Shown: in pieces, positions 1 to 8,154 of the stretch
How positions within the stretch are numbered: position 1 is the stretch's first letter
How the letters are laid out: each line of letters opens with the position of its first letter
DNA from: Candidatus Binatia bacterium
GTDB taxonomy: Bacteria > Desulfobacterota > Binatia > UBA9968
Direction of reading: 5' to 3'
Assembly (NCBI GenBank): GCA_036504975.1
Contig: DASXUF010000072.1
Coordinates: 38,500 to 102,499, forward strand
DNA length: 64,000 nt
Made by a program: the position numbers and the translations under genes
The notes under the pieces: generated by a model
Seen by the model: only the letters and a program-made list of their open reading frames with translations
What the model was told of the DNA's origin: nothing
Database searches by the model: none

Positions 1-66
1 TTTTACTACAGACGGATCGATGACGGTCACCATCATCACTATGGCAGCGAATATCATCGGTGGTAA
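1..66 (+). CDS. C-terminal tail of a His/Tyr-rich protein (partial)
   Basis: Frame 1 is open from the first base and stops at TAA 64-66, giving 21 residues rich in Tyr, Arg and His (four consecutive His, then Tyr-Gly-Ser-Glu-Tyr-His-Arg-Trp). The start lies outside the window. The composition resembles the tail of the small lipoprotein at 480-620, which also ends in His/Tyr/Arg, so the two may be paralogues. No function can be assigned. A His-rich tail could bind metal, but that is inference. Confidence 0.5.
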   Translation, partial: FYYRRIDDGHHHHYGSEYHRW

Positions 67-83
67 GGGGCGGTGGATGAGGT

Positions 84-129
84 GAGGGCCGCACTCGCAT
101 CACCGACTCGGTGATGGGGGGCGGCCCTC
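84..129. terminator. Large two-part hairpin after the partial gene
   Basis: The 9-bp arms GAGGGCCGC (84-92) and GCGGCCCTC (121-129) enclose an inner stem CATCACCG (98-105) / CGGTGATG (109-116). It lies 18 bases past the stop at 66. No T-run follows, so it is not a textbook intrinsic terminator. It may be a 3' mRNA stabiliser or a structured element. Confidence 0.5.
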
Positions 130-174
130 TTGAAGGAGGAAGTTTACGAGTCTGGTGTTAAGGGAAATAACTCC

Positions 175-450
175 ATGATCAAAACGTTCAAGTCCAGGGA
201 GACCGAGAGAATTTTCAGCCGGCAAAGATCCGATAGAATCCCTGAAGAGGCTCAACGGACCGCCTTGCGGCACTTACGAACGTTGGACCGGGCGGTTGCG
301 GCGCAGGAGGATTGGCAGCCGATACCTAACGGTGCGGACGGCCATGCGAGCCGGTACAGCATCGCGATCGATGATCTCTGGCGGATTTGTTTCGAGTGGC
401 GGGAGGGGCAGGTTTACGACGTGGAGATTCTCGATGGTCATTGCCGGTAG
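175..450 (+). CDS. higB: HigB-family (RelE/ParE-like) toxin, orphan
   Basis: A 91-residue protein of the plasmid-maintenance killer (HigB) family, ribosome-associated mRNA endonucleases of type II toxin-antitoxin systems. The start at 175 was chosen because the family begins Met-Ile-Lys-x-Phe and its usual length is about 92; an upstream ATG at 130 would add 15 unrelated residues. Typical features are the central Leu/Arg helix region, the W-R-I-C-F-E strand and the acidic-hydrophobic C-terminal strand. HigB is normally followed at once by a helix-turn-helix antitoxin (HigA). Here the next gene is a lipoprotein, so no cognate antitoxin is visible. The toxin may be degenerate, silent, or controlled from elsewhere. 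Confidence 0.75.
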   Translation: MIKTFKSRETERIFSRQRSDRIPEEAQRTALRHLRTLDRAVAAQEDWQPIPNGADGHASRYSIAIDDLWRICFEWREGQVYDVEILDGHCR

Positions 451-479
451 TTCTTTATGTGAAAAAAGGAGGGCGCAAG

Positions 480-620
480 ATGAAATCGCTAAAAGTAGGA
501 CGGAGAATTTTGGCGGCTGGTATGTTCGTAGTGATGATGTCTTTTCTGGCGGGTTGTTTCGCTTACATAGACCATGACCATCATTATCGGCGCGGCTACT
601 ATCGCGACTATCGCCGGTAA
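480..620 (+). CDS. Small His/Tyr-rich lipoprotein
   Basis: A 46-residue protein with a basic N-terminus, a hydrophobic stretch (about residues 9-24) and a lipobox Leu-Ala-Gly-Cys, so it should be lipidated and membrane-anchored. The mature part is only about 20 residues, mostly His, Tyr, Arg and Asp. The start at 480 is supported by AAGGAGG ten bases upstream. It resembles the tail of the partial gene ending at 66. Function is unknown; the clustered His could coordinate metal (inference). Confidence 0.65.
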   Translation: MKSLKVGRRILAAGMFVVMMSFLAGCFAYIDHDHHYRRGYYRDYRR

Positions 621-687
621 AAATGCTGAGGCCCATCTTTTGCCGTTCGCTTGACACGAATGGCCCGCCGGCGATATTCCGGTATTC

Positions 688-1635
688 GTGTCCCGTCCCA
701 TAATCCCCGATAACATAGCGCTTAGCCGCCGCGACCTGCTGAAGGCCGGCATCGCCGCCGGGGCTTCGGCTTTTCTGCCGTGCGGCGGCGCGCTCGCTGA
801 GACCGGGCCGCTGATTCAGCGCAAGATCCCGTCGAGCGGCGAGAGCTTGCCGGTTATCGGCATCGGCACGGCACGGCGCTATGAGGACATTCAGACCGAG
901 GCGCAAAAAGCGCCGCTTCGCGAGACGCTCAGGCAGTTCAAAGAGCTGAGCGGAAAACTGATCGACACCTCGCCGACGTACGGCACCGCCGAGGCGGTGG
1001 TGGGCGAGCTTACGTCGGAGCTGAAGATCAGGAACGATCTCTTCATCGCAACCAAAGTCAGCATCCAGGGCAGAGACGCCGGCATCCGCCAGATGGAGGA
1101 CTCGTTCAAAAAGCTCCGCACGGACAAGATCGATCTCATCGCGGTGCACAATCTGCGCGACACCGAAGCGCACTTCCGCACGCTCCGCGATTGGAAGCAG
1201 GCGGGCCGCATCCGTTATCTCGGCATCACCACTTCGTTTCCCCGGCAGTATGGCGACTTCGAGCGCACGATGAAAGCGGGGCCGCTCGACTTCATCCAGG
1301 TGGACTACGCGCTCGACAACCGCGAGGCCGGAAAAACAATTCTGCCGCTCGCCGCCGAGCGCGGCATGGCGGTGATGATCAACCTGCCGTTCGGGCGCGG
1401 CCGGCTCTTCAACGCGGTCAAGGGGCAAAAGCTGCCGCCCTGGGCGAGCGAGTTCGATTGCGCGAGCTGGGCGCAATTCTTTCTCAAGTACATCGTTTCG
1501 CATCCGGCGGTGACCTGCTGCATGCCGGGGACGGCGAAGGTCGAATACGTCCTCGACAATCTCGGCGCGGCGCGCGGCCGCCTGCCCGACGCCGCGATGC
1601 GCCGCCGCATGGAAACTTTCCTCGAGGCGGGCTGA
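688..1635 (+). CDS. Tat-exported aldo/keto reductase
   Basis: A 315-residue NAD(P)H-dependent oxidoreductase of the aldo/keto reductase superfamily. A twin-arginine signal (Ser-Arg-Arg-Asp-Leu-Leu-Lys, residues 13-19) precedes a hydrophobic stretch and an Ala-x-Ala-type cleavage region near residue 37, so the enzyme should be exported folded. The catalytic tetrad is visible as Asp93, Tyr98, Lys123 and His154. The GTG start at 688 is the one that leaves the Tat signal intact. The next gene starts 9 bases after the stop, suggesting cotranscription. Substrate cannot be read from the sequence. Confidence 0.85.
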   Translation: MSRPIIPDNIALSRRDLLKAGIAAGASAFLPCGGALAETGPLIQRKIPSSGESLPVIGIGTARRYEDIQTEAQKAPLRETLRQFKELSGKLIDTSPTYGTAEAVVGELTSELKIRNDLFIATKVSIQGRDAGIRQMEDSFKKLRTDKIDLIAVHNLRDTEAHFRTLRDWKQAGRIRYLGITTSFPRQYGDFERTMKAGPLDFIQVDYALDNREAGKTILPLAAERGMAVMINLPFGRGRLFNAVKGQKLPPWASEFDCASWAQFFLKYIVSHPAVTCCMPGTAKVEYVLDNLGAARGRLPDAAMRRRMETFLEAG

Positions 1636-1644
1636 GCGCGTGCG

Positions 1645-2967
1645 ATGGCGCTGACCGCTCGCGAGCCGAGCGCCGCCGACCGGCTGCTCCGCCGCCTGAT
1701 CGACGTGCGGCCCGAAGAGACGCGCGCGCTCGCCTGGTCGTGGCTCTACATCTTTTCCATTCTCTGTTCCTACTACGTGATCCGGCCGATCCGCGACGAA
1801 ATGGGCGTCGCGGGCGGCGTCGAGAATCTGCCTTGGCTTTTTACCGGAACGTTGGTGGGAATGATCGCGGTCAATCCGCCGTTCGCGGCGCTCGTGCGCA
1901 AGCTGACGCGCGCGCGCTTTATCTCCGTCGCCTATCGATTCTTCCTGGCGAACCTCTTGCTCTTCTTCTTCCTGCTTCAGGTCGCGACGCCGGAGCTAAA
2001 TATATGGATCGGCCGCGTCTTTTTTATCTGGACCTCCGTCTTCAACCTGTTCGTGGTCTCGATCTTCTGGGCGCTGATGGTCGACGTCTTCACCTCCGAG
2101 CAGGGAAAGCGGCTCTTCGGTTTTATCGCCGCCGGCGCGACGCTCGGCGGCATCGTAGGATCGAGCTTGACGGCCGGGCTCGCCGAGCAAGTCGGGCCGG
2201 TCTATTTGCTCCTCGTCTCCGCCGGTCTCCTCGAAATCGCCGTTTTCAGCGTGCGCCGTCTGTCGCGTCACTCGGAAGCGCTGCGCTCGAGTCCGTCCGT
2301 AGAGAGCGGAGAGGCGCCGGTCGGGGGAAATATCTTGTCGGGCGTGACCCACGCGCTCAGGTCGCCCTATCTCCTCAACATCAGCGTCTACATGCTGCTT
2401 TACGCGATCACTTCCACCTTTCTCTATTTCGAGCAAGCGGCCGTCGTCGGTCAGAGCTTCGCCGACCGGGTGACGCGCACCGCCTTTTTCGCCAAGATCG
2501 ATCTCGCGGTCAACGTTCTAACGCTCGGAACCCAGTTCTTCTTCACCGAGCGCATTATCCGCGCCCTCGGCACGGCGCTGACGTTAACTCTGCTTCCCGG
2601 ACTCAGCGCGGTCGGCTTCGCCGCGCTCGGCGTCGCGCCGACGGTCGCGATCGTCGTCGCGTTTCAGGTGCTGCGGCGCGCGGGGAATTTCGCCGTCGCG
2701 CGGCCGGCGCGCGAGGTGCTGTTCACGGTCGTTCCGCGCGAGGACAAGTATAAAGCGAAGAGCTTTATCGATACCGTCGTCTATCGGAGCGGCGATCAGC
2801 TCGGCGCATGGTCGTACGGCCTGTTGTCTTTTCTGGGACTGACCGGCATCGCGCTAGTCGCCGTGCCGCTGTCGGTCGCCTGGCTGTTGAACGGTTTTTG
2901 GCTTGGGCGGAGGCAGGAGGCGATGGCGGCGAAGCCGACAACCATTTCGCGCCAAATCTTCCCATAG
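1645..2967 (+). CDS. ATP/ADP-carrier-like (Npt1/Tlc, MFS-fold) membrane protein
   Basis: A 440-residue polytopic membrane protein with about 12 hydrophobic segments. Its N-terminal region contains Tyr-Tyr-Val-Ile-Arg-Pro-Ile-Arg-Asp-Glu-Met-Gly, a hallmark of the bacterial homologues of ATP/ADP translocases that also resemble MFS transporters. In obligate intracellular bacteria these exchange nucleotides. In free-living bacteria, as here, the substrate is unknown, and energy parasitism should not be inferred. It is likely cotranscribed with the upstream reductase (9-base gap). Confidence 0.75.
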   Translation: MALTAREPSAADRLLRRLIDVRPEETRALAWSWLYIFSILCSYYVIRPIRDEMGVAGGVENLPWLFTGTLVGMIAVNPPFAALVRKLTRARFISVAYRFFLANLLLFFFLLQVATPELNIWIGRVFFIWTSVFNLFVVSIFWALMVDVFTSEQGKRLFGFIAAGATLGGIVGSSLTAGLAEQVGPVYLLLVSAGLLEIAVFSVRRLSRHSEALRSSPSVESGEAPVGGNILSGVTHALRSPYLLNISVYMLLYAITSTFLYFEQAAVVGQSFADRVTRTAFFAKIDLAVNVLTLGTQFFFTERIIRALGTALTLTLLPGLSAVGFAALGVAPTVAIVVAFQVLRRAGNFAVARPAREVLFTVVPREDKYKAKSFIDTVVYRSGDQLGAWSYGLLSFLGLTGIALVAVPLSVAWLLNGFWLGRRQEAMAAKPTTISRQIFP

Positions 2968-3033
2968 TATTCTGCCTCGTTTTAGTTTTTCCGCTTGAAT
3001 TTTATTTCCTCTTGTTGCCTAATAGGAAGAATT

Positions 3034-3537
3034 ATGATGCGCCTTTTGAATTCGGACGGGTCCGATAAATGGCGTCTCACCGGACTGCTATACCAGGTCG
3101 CGCTGCGCTGCATCGGTCAGGACCTGACTCCGATTATGCTGGAATCTCTCGATATAACGGTCGAAGACAAGGATTTTGTCGCTCACGGCCGCCGCATCGG
3201 CTCCGGCGGTGAGCCGTTGATGCGCCGATACAAACCGGAAGACATCAAGCGGCTTGATGAGCTGGGCGCGACGCGCAAAACCGGCATCCAAAAAACGCCT
3301 GACGCATCTTCCCTGCCCGAAGCGCTTCGGGCGGTCGGCAGAGTGGTGGATGGGAAAAAAGGGCGTCTGGTCAAGCTCTCCAAAGAACAGAATAAAATCA
3401 CATTCGTGTACCAGGATGAAAGCGGTCAGCCCCATACGGAGGAGCACTATAGCCTCACGACCTACAAGAGCCAGCAGGAAGGGGTGTCCGAGAGGGGCAC
3501 GAAAAAGCTCACAGATGTTTGGGAGGACAGCAAGTGA
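3034..3537 (+). CDS. Conserved hypothetical protein, paralogue A
   Basis: A 167-residue soluble, charged protein with no signal peptide or membrane segment. I do not recognise the family. Start 3034 follows AGGAAGA and is preferred to an upstream ATG at 2995. It is clearly related over its full length to the protein at 8270-8764. Shared blocks include Cys/Ala-Ile-Gly-Gln-Asp-Leu, Arg-Leu-Asp-Glu-Leu/Met-Gly-Ala-Thr-Arg, Tyr-Lys-Ser-Gln-Gln-Glu-Gly and a terminal Asp-Val-Trp-Glu-Asp-Ser. The two copies flank the minus-strand block at 3545-8096. The stop is 8 bases from the convergent gene at 3545. Confidence 0.7.
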   Translation: MMRLLNSDGSDKWRLTGLLYQVALRCIGQDLTPIMLESLDITVEDKDFVAHGRRIGSGGEPLMRRYKPEDIKRLDELGATRKTGIQKTPDASSLPEALRAVGRVVDGKKGRLVKLSKEQNKITFVYQDESGQPHTEEHYSLTTYKSQQEGVSERGTKKLTDVWEDSK

Positions 3538-3544
3538 GGGAAGG

Positions 3545-4654
3545 TCAGGACCCGGGCGCGGCGGTGCGCTCGGACTCCGGGTAGACGATCTCTAACTTGC
3601 CGTTTTGCCACTGACACAGTTTCATCCGGCCGGAAGAAAGGCCGTTCGCGCCGAATCTGAGTTCCCCCATCGCGGTCTTGAACGTCCGTCGCAGCAACGT
3701 CTCTCTCAAAGCTTCGTTAGCTAAATTCCCCGTCGCCTCCACTGCCTGCTCGAGCACCTGGCAACACGCATAGCCGCCGGCCGCATGGTACTCCGGCTCG
3801 ATGCCGTACGCGGCGCGGAATGATCCGGCAAAATTTTTCGCGAGCAGGTCGGGATCGATCGCGACCCAGGTCGCGCGCATGAAGACCCCGTGGATGGCAT
3901 TGCCGAGATGGGCGTCGTCGACGGACGGATTGTCGGATAGCCAGATCGTAGTCGGCTTCAGTCCGGCTTTTTGCGCTTCTAAAATACACGAATGCATCGG
4001 CTCGTCCGGACGGGTGTGATCGAGACCGATGAGCACGGCATCCGGCCGTTTGGATTTTATCCGCTGCATCAAACCTGAATAGTCGAACGGCGGTTTGGCT
4101 ATAACTTCCGCGTGCGCCAGCTCGAATCCGTAGAGCGCCGCGTAATGCTTGACTCCGAGCGCTACGGCGCGGCCGATTCTCCCGTCGGTGTAAGCCAGCG
4201 CCGCCGTTCGGAGTCGCCCGGGCTCCCGCGAACGACCCATCAGCTCGAAAAAACTCTTGGGATAATCGAAATCGCACCCCGACCAGCAGAGGAAAAGATA
4301 CTTGCGGCCTTGCCGGAAAATCTCGTGCGAGCTGCCGCTGCCTTGAAGCAACAGTCTGCGGGCGCTTTCGACGATAGGCGCGGCCGCTTCCACGAGCGCG
4401 CTGTGACAAGGACCGAGCAGCAGCGGTACTCTGTCGTCGTAAATCAGGCGGCGATAGTTTTCCGCGGCCTTCTCCGGCGCGCTGCCGTCGTCGTAAACCA
4501 GAAAGCCGACGCGCCTGCCGAGCAGCCCGCCTCTTTCGTTGATCTCCTTGAGCCAGAGGTTGTAAGCGCGTTCGTAGACGAGGCCGGCCTTCGGAGCGTA
4601 GCGGCCGGTTTTGGGGAGGCTCACCCCGATCGTCACGCCACCAAGGGAGGGCAT
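3545..4654 (-). CDS. Type 1 periplasmic-binding-fold protein (branched-chain amino acid type) without signal peptide
   Basis: A 369-residue protein of the LivK-like type 1 solute-binding fold. It opens directly with the first beta-strand (Val-Thr-Ile-Gly-Val-Ser-Leu-Pro-x-Thr-Gly) and contains the typical Asn-Glu-Arg-Gly-Gly-Leu-Leu-Gly-Arg and Tyr-Asp-Asp segments. No signal peptide is present, which is unusual for a binding protein. Its ATG follows immediately after the upstream gene's TAA (TAAATG), indicating translational coupling. No permease or ATPase for this family lies nearby. It may act in the cytoplasm as a sensor domain, or be exported by an unseen route (inference). Confidence 0.8.
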   Translation of the reverse strand: MPSLGGVTIGVSLPKTGRYAPKAGLVYERAYNLWLKEINERGGLLGRRVGFLVYDDGSAPEKAAENYRRLIYDDRVPLLLGPCHSALVEAAAPIVESARRLLLQGSGSSHEIFRQGRKYLFLCWSGCDFDYPKSFFELMGRSREPGRLRTAALAYTDGRIGRAVALGVKHYAALYGFELAHAEVIAKPPFDYSGLMQRIKSKRPDAVLIGLDHTRPDEPMHSCILEAQKAGLKPTTIWLSDNPSVDDAHLGNAIHGVFMRATWVAIDPDLLAKNFAGSFRAAYGIEPEYHAAGGYACCQVLEQAVEATGNLANEALRETLLRRTFKTAMGELRFGANGLSSGRMKLCQWQNGKLEIVYPESERTAAPGS

Positions 4655-5767
4655 TTACTGTCTCGGCGGTTTGTTGAGGATCTCGTTCAGGAGCTTATCC
4701 GCCGGGCGGCGGTCGGAAAATTTGACCTCGTCGCCGTCAAAATAATCCACGCCGTCGAGCCGGCGGTTCTCCGGGAGCACGTTCTGCTTGGGGATGTCGG
4801 TCCTGAGGGAGTCCGCGCCGTCGCGCCGCTGAAACTCCATCTGGCCTTCGCGGGAGAGAAGCCAGTTGACAAAGAGCTTGGCGGCGTTGGGGTGCGGCGC
4901 ATTATCGATGAAACTGATCGTGCCCCCGCCCGAGCTCAAGGTCCCCCCCTCCTTCAGCTCGAGGATCTGTCCCAGAGGGAGACCTTGCTTCATCGCCTTT
5001 TCGGTTTCACGGGTGTTGCAAGGTATGCAGAGGGAAAATTTGCCCGCCGCGAGCCAATCGATCGGCTGGCGGTAGTCGCGGGTGATCGTCAAGTCCATCT
5101 CGCCGTAGAGCCGCTTCATGAATTCGGGGCCGAGCTTGGAGTGGTAATAGAAGAAGAGCACGGGAGTATCCATCCCGCCCATCCGCGGATCGCTGGCGGT
5201 CATTTTTCCTTTCCACTTGGGATTCAGCAGGTCCCAATAAGTCGTGAACTCCTTCGGATTCACCAGCTTGGTGTTGTAGCCGATCTCGACCACGCCGCCG
5301 CTGCCGACGAAAGCGAAAATGTATTTCCCTTCCGGGTCTACGTACTTATGCTTGCCCTGCCACCATTTGGACAGATCCAGAACTTCGGGCAGGATCAGCA
5401 GGGGTTGGATGGGGGCGAGCACTTTGCCGGGGAGGAGGGTCGCGGAAGCGGTGCCCTTGCCGCCGATGAAAAAATCCACCAGATATTTTCCCGCTCGCCT
5501 TTCGGCGATAATTCTCGGCCCGAGCTGCGAGCCACGCCCGGTGACTGATGTTACCTTGATCTTGGGGTAGGCGATCTGAAATGCCTCTTCTATCCTCGCC
5601 TGGGATGCCACTCCGCCCGTATAGACGACAAGCTGGCCCTCTTTTTCCGCCGCCGCGACCATATTTTCCCATTCGCTGCGCGACGGCGCTTCCGCCGCGC
5701 CGGCGACGCAGTCCGACAACAGAAGCATTGCAACGGCAAGAATGTTGGACGGCCAGGAATGAGTCAT
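4655..5767 (-). CDS. ABC-type iron/Fe3+-class extracellular solute-binding protein (copy 2)
   Basis: A 370-residue family 1/13-like solute-binding protein. A hydrophobic N-terminal signal (residues about 8-24) ends near Ala-Gly-Ala-Ala-Glu-Ala. The mature part begins with the typical Glu-Trp-Glu-x-x-Val-Ala-Ala-Ala-x-x-Glu-Gly and first strand Leu-Val-Val-Tyr-Thr-Gly. It is a close paralogue of the adjacent 5789-6910 product, for example a shared Lys-Trp-Trp-Gln-Gly-Lys-His-Lys-Tyr-Val-Asp-Pro-Glu-Gly block. It is coupled to the signal-less type 1 binding protein downstream. The ligand is unknown; the family binds ferric iron, thiamine, spermidine or small organic anions. Confidence 0.85.
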   Translation of the reverse strand: MTHSWPSNILAVAMLLLSDCVAGAAEAPSRSEWENMVAAAEKEGQLVVYTGGVASQARIEEAFQIAYPKIKVTSVTGRGSQLGPRIIAERRAGKYLVDFFIGGKGTASATLLPGKVLAPIQPLLILPEVLDLSKWWQGKHKYVDPEGKYIFAFVGSGGVVEIGYNTKLVNPKEFTTYWDLLNPKWKGKMTASDPRMGGMDTPVLFFYYHSKLGPEFMKRLYGEMDLTITRDYRQPIDWLAAGKFSLCIPCNTRETEKAMKQGLPLGQILELKEGGTLSSGGGTISFIDNAPHPNAAKLFVNWLLSREGQMEFQRRDGADSLRTDIPKQNVLPENRRLDGVDYFDGDEVKFSDRRPADKLLNEILNKPPRQ

Positions 5768-5788
5768 GGCAGGATCATCAGACGGGGG

Positions 5789-6910
5789 TTACTTGCCCGG
5801 TTTACCTAAAATCTCGTTGAGTAACTTGTCCGCTGGCCGCCGGTCGGAATATCTATCGTCGTCCCCGTCGAAATACTCGACGCCGTCTCTTCTCGCGTTC
5901 TCATCCCGCACGTCGTCTTTGGGAATATCGATTCTGAGCGAGTTGGAGCCCGTGCCGGGCCGGTCCTTCGGTCCTTTCTGGACCTGAGTTTGCCCCTCGC
6001 GCGAGAGGAGCCAGTTGATAAAGACTTTGGCGGCATTGGGATGCGGCGCCTGATTCATAAAACTCAGCGTGCCGCCTGAGGAGGTCAAAGTGCCGCCTTC
6101 CTTCAAGTTGGAGATTTGCGCCACGGGCAGATTTTGCCTCATCGCTTTGTCCATCTCGTCGCTGACGCAAGGAATGCAGAGGGAGAATTTCCCCGTCGCC
6201 AGCCAATCCACGGGTTGGCGATAGTCCCGCGCGATCGTCACGTCCATCTCCCCATAGAGCCGCTTCATGAATTCGGGGCCAAGCTTCGAGTGGTAGTAGA
6301 AGAAAAGAACCGGCGTATCCATCCCGCGGGTCCGCGGATCGGTGGCGGTGATTTTGCCTCTCCACTTGGGATTGAGGAGATCCCAGTAGGAGCTAAAATC
6401 CTTGGGGCTCACGAGTTTCGTGTGGTAGTTGATGTTAACGCCGCCGCCGTTGCCGAGGAAAGCGAAGATGTATTTCCCTTCGGGATCTACGTATTTATGT
6501 TTTCCCTGCCACCATTTGCTCTCATCCAGGACCTCGGGCAAGAGCAGCAAAAGCTTGATCGGATCCAACGTCTTGCCGACGTAGAGCGTTGCGTGGGCAG
6601 TCCCTTTGCCGCCGGTGAAGACATCCACCAGGTACTTCCCCGCCCTTCGCTCCGCAACGATGCGCGGTCCAAGATCGCTGCCGCGCGCCCTAAGCTGGCT
6701 GACTTTGATCTTCGGATAGGCCTTCTCGAAGGCCTGCACGGTCTCCACGCCTACGGGTCCGGCCTCGAAGATATAAAGGCTGAGCTGGCCCTCCCGCTCG
6801 GCCGCCGCAACCGTCGTTTCCCATTCGATCTGCCAGGCCGGCTTAGATTCCGCGGTCAGGCCTGAGGCGCCGGTTAAAAGAAGGAGGCAAATAGCAAATG
6901 CCGCGATCAT
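5789..6910 (-). CDS. ABC-type iron/Fe3+-class extracellular solute-binding protein (copy 1)
   Basis: A 373-residue solute-binding protein with an N-terminal signal (Met-Ile-Ala-Ala-Phe-Ala-Ile-Cys then Leu-rich, cleaved near Leu-Thr-Ala-Glu). The start at 6910 was chosen because the open frame upstream runs into the preceding gene and has unrelated composition. It is highly similar to the next gene (4655-5767) across the mature region, showing a tandem duplication. It lies 19 bases after the Rieske gene and 21 bases before its paralogue, so all are likely one transcript. Ligand not inferable; no cognate permease is encoded next to it. Confidence 0.85.
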   Translation of the reverse strand: MIAAFAICLLLLTGASGLTAESKPAWQIEWETTVAAAEREGQLSLYIFEAGPVGVETVQAFEKAYPKIKVSQLRARGSDLGPRIVAERRAGKYLVDVFTGGKGTAHATLYVGKTLDPIKLLLLLPEVLDESKWWQGKHKYVDPEGKYIFAFLGNGGGVNINYHTKLVSPKDFSSYWDLLNPKWRGKITATDPRTRGMDTPVLFFYYHSKLGPEFMKRLYGEMDVTIARDYRQPVDWLATGKFSLCIPCVSDEMDKAMRQNLPVAQISNLKEGGTLTSSGGTLSFMNQAPHPNAAKVFINWLLSREGQTQVQKGPKDRPGTGSNSLRIDIPKDDVRDENARRDGVEYFDGDDDRYSDRRPADKLLNEILGKPGK

Positions 6911-6929
6911 TGTTTTCCGGTTAATTGGC

Positions 6930-8096
6930 TTAGTCGTCTTGCGCCGCTCGATCTGAAAAAGCGGTATAGCCTTCGGGAATGAGACGAATGACCTCGTCTT
7001 TGTCCGGATCTCTGTTGATGCCTTGAGGATCGGCGCCGTTTTGCATGGCGCGGAGCTGATCGCGCAAAAGTTTTCGGAAGATGATGATGCCGCGGTCCGA
7101 CTCCCCGAGGTGTTCGTTGGGACGATTGGCGATGGCGCCCTGCGTTTCCCAGGCCATCTGGTCCTGGCTAGGAAAATTTTCCATATGAAACTCGCCGTCT
7201 TTGTTCTTGGTGCTGACAAACTCGGCGGGCGGATCCTCCGGCTGGTCCACCGCGCCGCCGTCTTTGGTTGGACGGAAGCTCACGTGGAAGATCTGCGTGT
7301 TGGAGTCGTCGACGGGCGTCCGAAAATGCATGTTGTAGCTGTTGGTGGCGGGCACCAGGAGCATATTGGGGAAGATGAGCGGGTGCGGCGCCTCGACGCG
7401 GCCCTCGTCGCCGGCAAAAATCCTTTGCTTCTGAATTCCCGCCCAGGCAGGATGGACCACCAGCTCGAAATCGAGCTTGCTAAGCGGTCGATAATAGTAG
7501 GCGCCTTGGTTATTGCCCCGCATTCTCAGGGTGTGCGCGTGGAGATAATAGGTGTGCACGGGATCGACCGAGTTCTCCATCGCCTGAAGCCAGTTGCAGC
7601 GAAGGATCTGATAGATCTCCAGCTTCCTCACTCCATCTCGTCGCGTAAGGATGTCCCACCTGGGCAGAAGCGGCCTTTTCTCCGGCGGTCCCATGTAGGC
7701 GAACAAAAACCCCGCCAGTTTCTCCACGGGATAGGCCGGGTGTGATATTTTTTCTTTGAACCCGGCCTCCACGCTCTCGAACGGCTGCTCCAGGCATTTG
7801 CCGCACGCGTCGTACTTCCATCCATGGTAGGCGCAGCGAATGCCGTCCTCCTCGACAAATCCATAGTAGAGCGACGCGCCGCGATGCGAGCAATGCTCGG
7901 CTACGAGACCGTACTGACCGCGTCCATCGCGGAAGAGCACCAAATCTTCTCCCAGCACCCTTACTCGTTTTTTTGGTTTTTCTTCGGTCAGCTCCGATGC
8001 CGCGGCGACGACGTGCCAGTAGCGCCGGAGGAGTTGGCCCGCCGGTGTCCCAGGGCCTATGCGAGTGAAAAGCTCGTTCTCTTCTTGGGTGAGCAT
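6930..8096 (-). CDS. Rieske non-heme iron oxygenase, large (alpha) subunit-like
   Basis: A 388-residue ring-hydroxylating oxygenase similar to phthalate/vanillate-type single-component terminal oxygenases. The Rieske 2Fe-2S ligands are Cys69-x-His71 and Cys88-x-x-His91. The mononuclear iron site reads Glu-Asn-Ser-Val-Asp-x-x-His-x-x-x-x-His (about residues 174-186). A start at 8183 is possible in frame, but a consensus promoter lies at 8155-8183, so the internal ATG at 8096 is preferred. No reductase or ferredoxin gene is adjacent, so electrons must come from an unlinked partner. The downstream binding proteins may capture its aromatic or organic acid substrate (inference). Confidence 0.88.
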   Translation of the reverse strand: MLTQEENELFTRIGPGTPAGQLLRRYWHVVAAASELTEEKPKKRVRVLGEDLVLFRDGRGQYGLVAEHCSHRGASLYYGFVEEDGIRCAYHGWKYDACGKCLEQPFESVEAGFKEKISHPAYPVEKLAGFLFAYMGPPEKRPLLPRWDILTRRDGVRKLEIYQILRCNWLQAMENSVDPVHTYYLHAHTLRMRGNNQGAYYYRPLSKLDFELVVHPAWAGIQKQRIFAGDEGRVEAPHPLIFPNMLLVPATNSYNMHFRTPVDDSNTQIFHVSFRPTKDGGAVDQPEDPPAEFVSTKNKDGEFHMENFPSQDQMAWETQGAIANRPNEHLGESDRGIIIFRKLLRDQLRAMQNGADPQGINRDPDKDEVIRLIPEGYTAFSDRAAQDD

Positions 8097-8154
8097 GGGA
8101 GAGCCGCTTTTTAGCTCGACGCCGTTGAATGCCGACGATGCGCCTCTATAAACG

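Noticed and set aside
274-1503. A 409-codon minus-strand frame opposite the toxin, lipoprotein and aldo/keto reductase genes
   Set aside because: It spans several convincing genes on the other strand and has antisense-type composition.
1191-2753. A 520-codon plus-strand frame overlapping the reductase and permease genes
   Set aside because: It is Arg/Ala-rich and lacks any motif, whereas the overlapping frames encode clear families. It is a GC-bias shadow.
4112-5548. A 478-codon plus-strand frame antisense to two binding proteins
   Set aside because: It crosses the boundary of two well-supported genes and carries no family signal.
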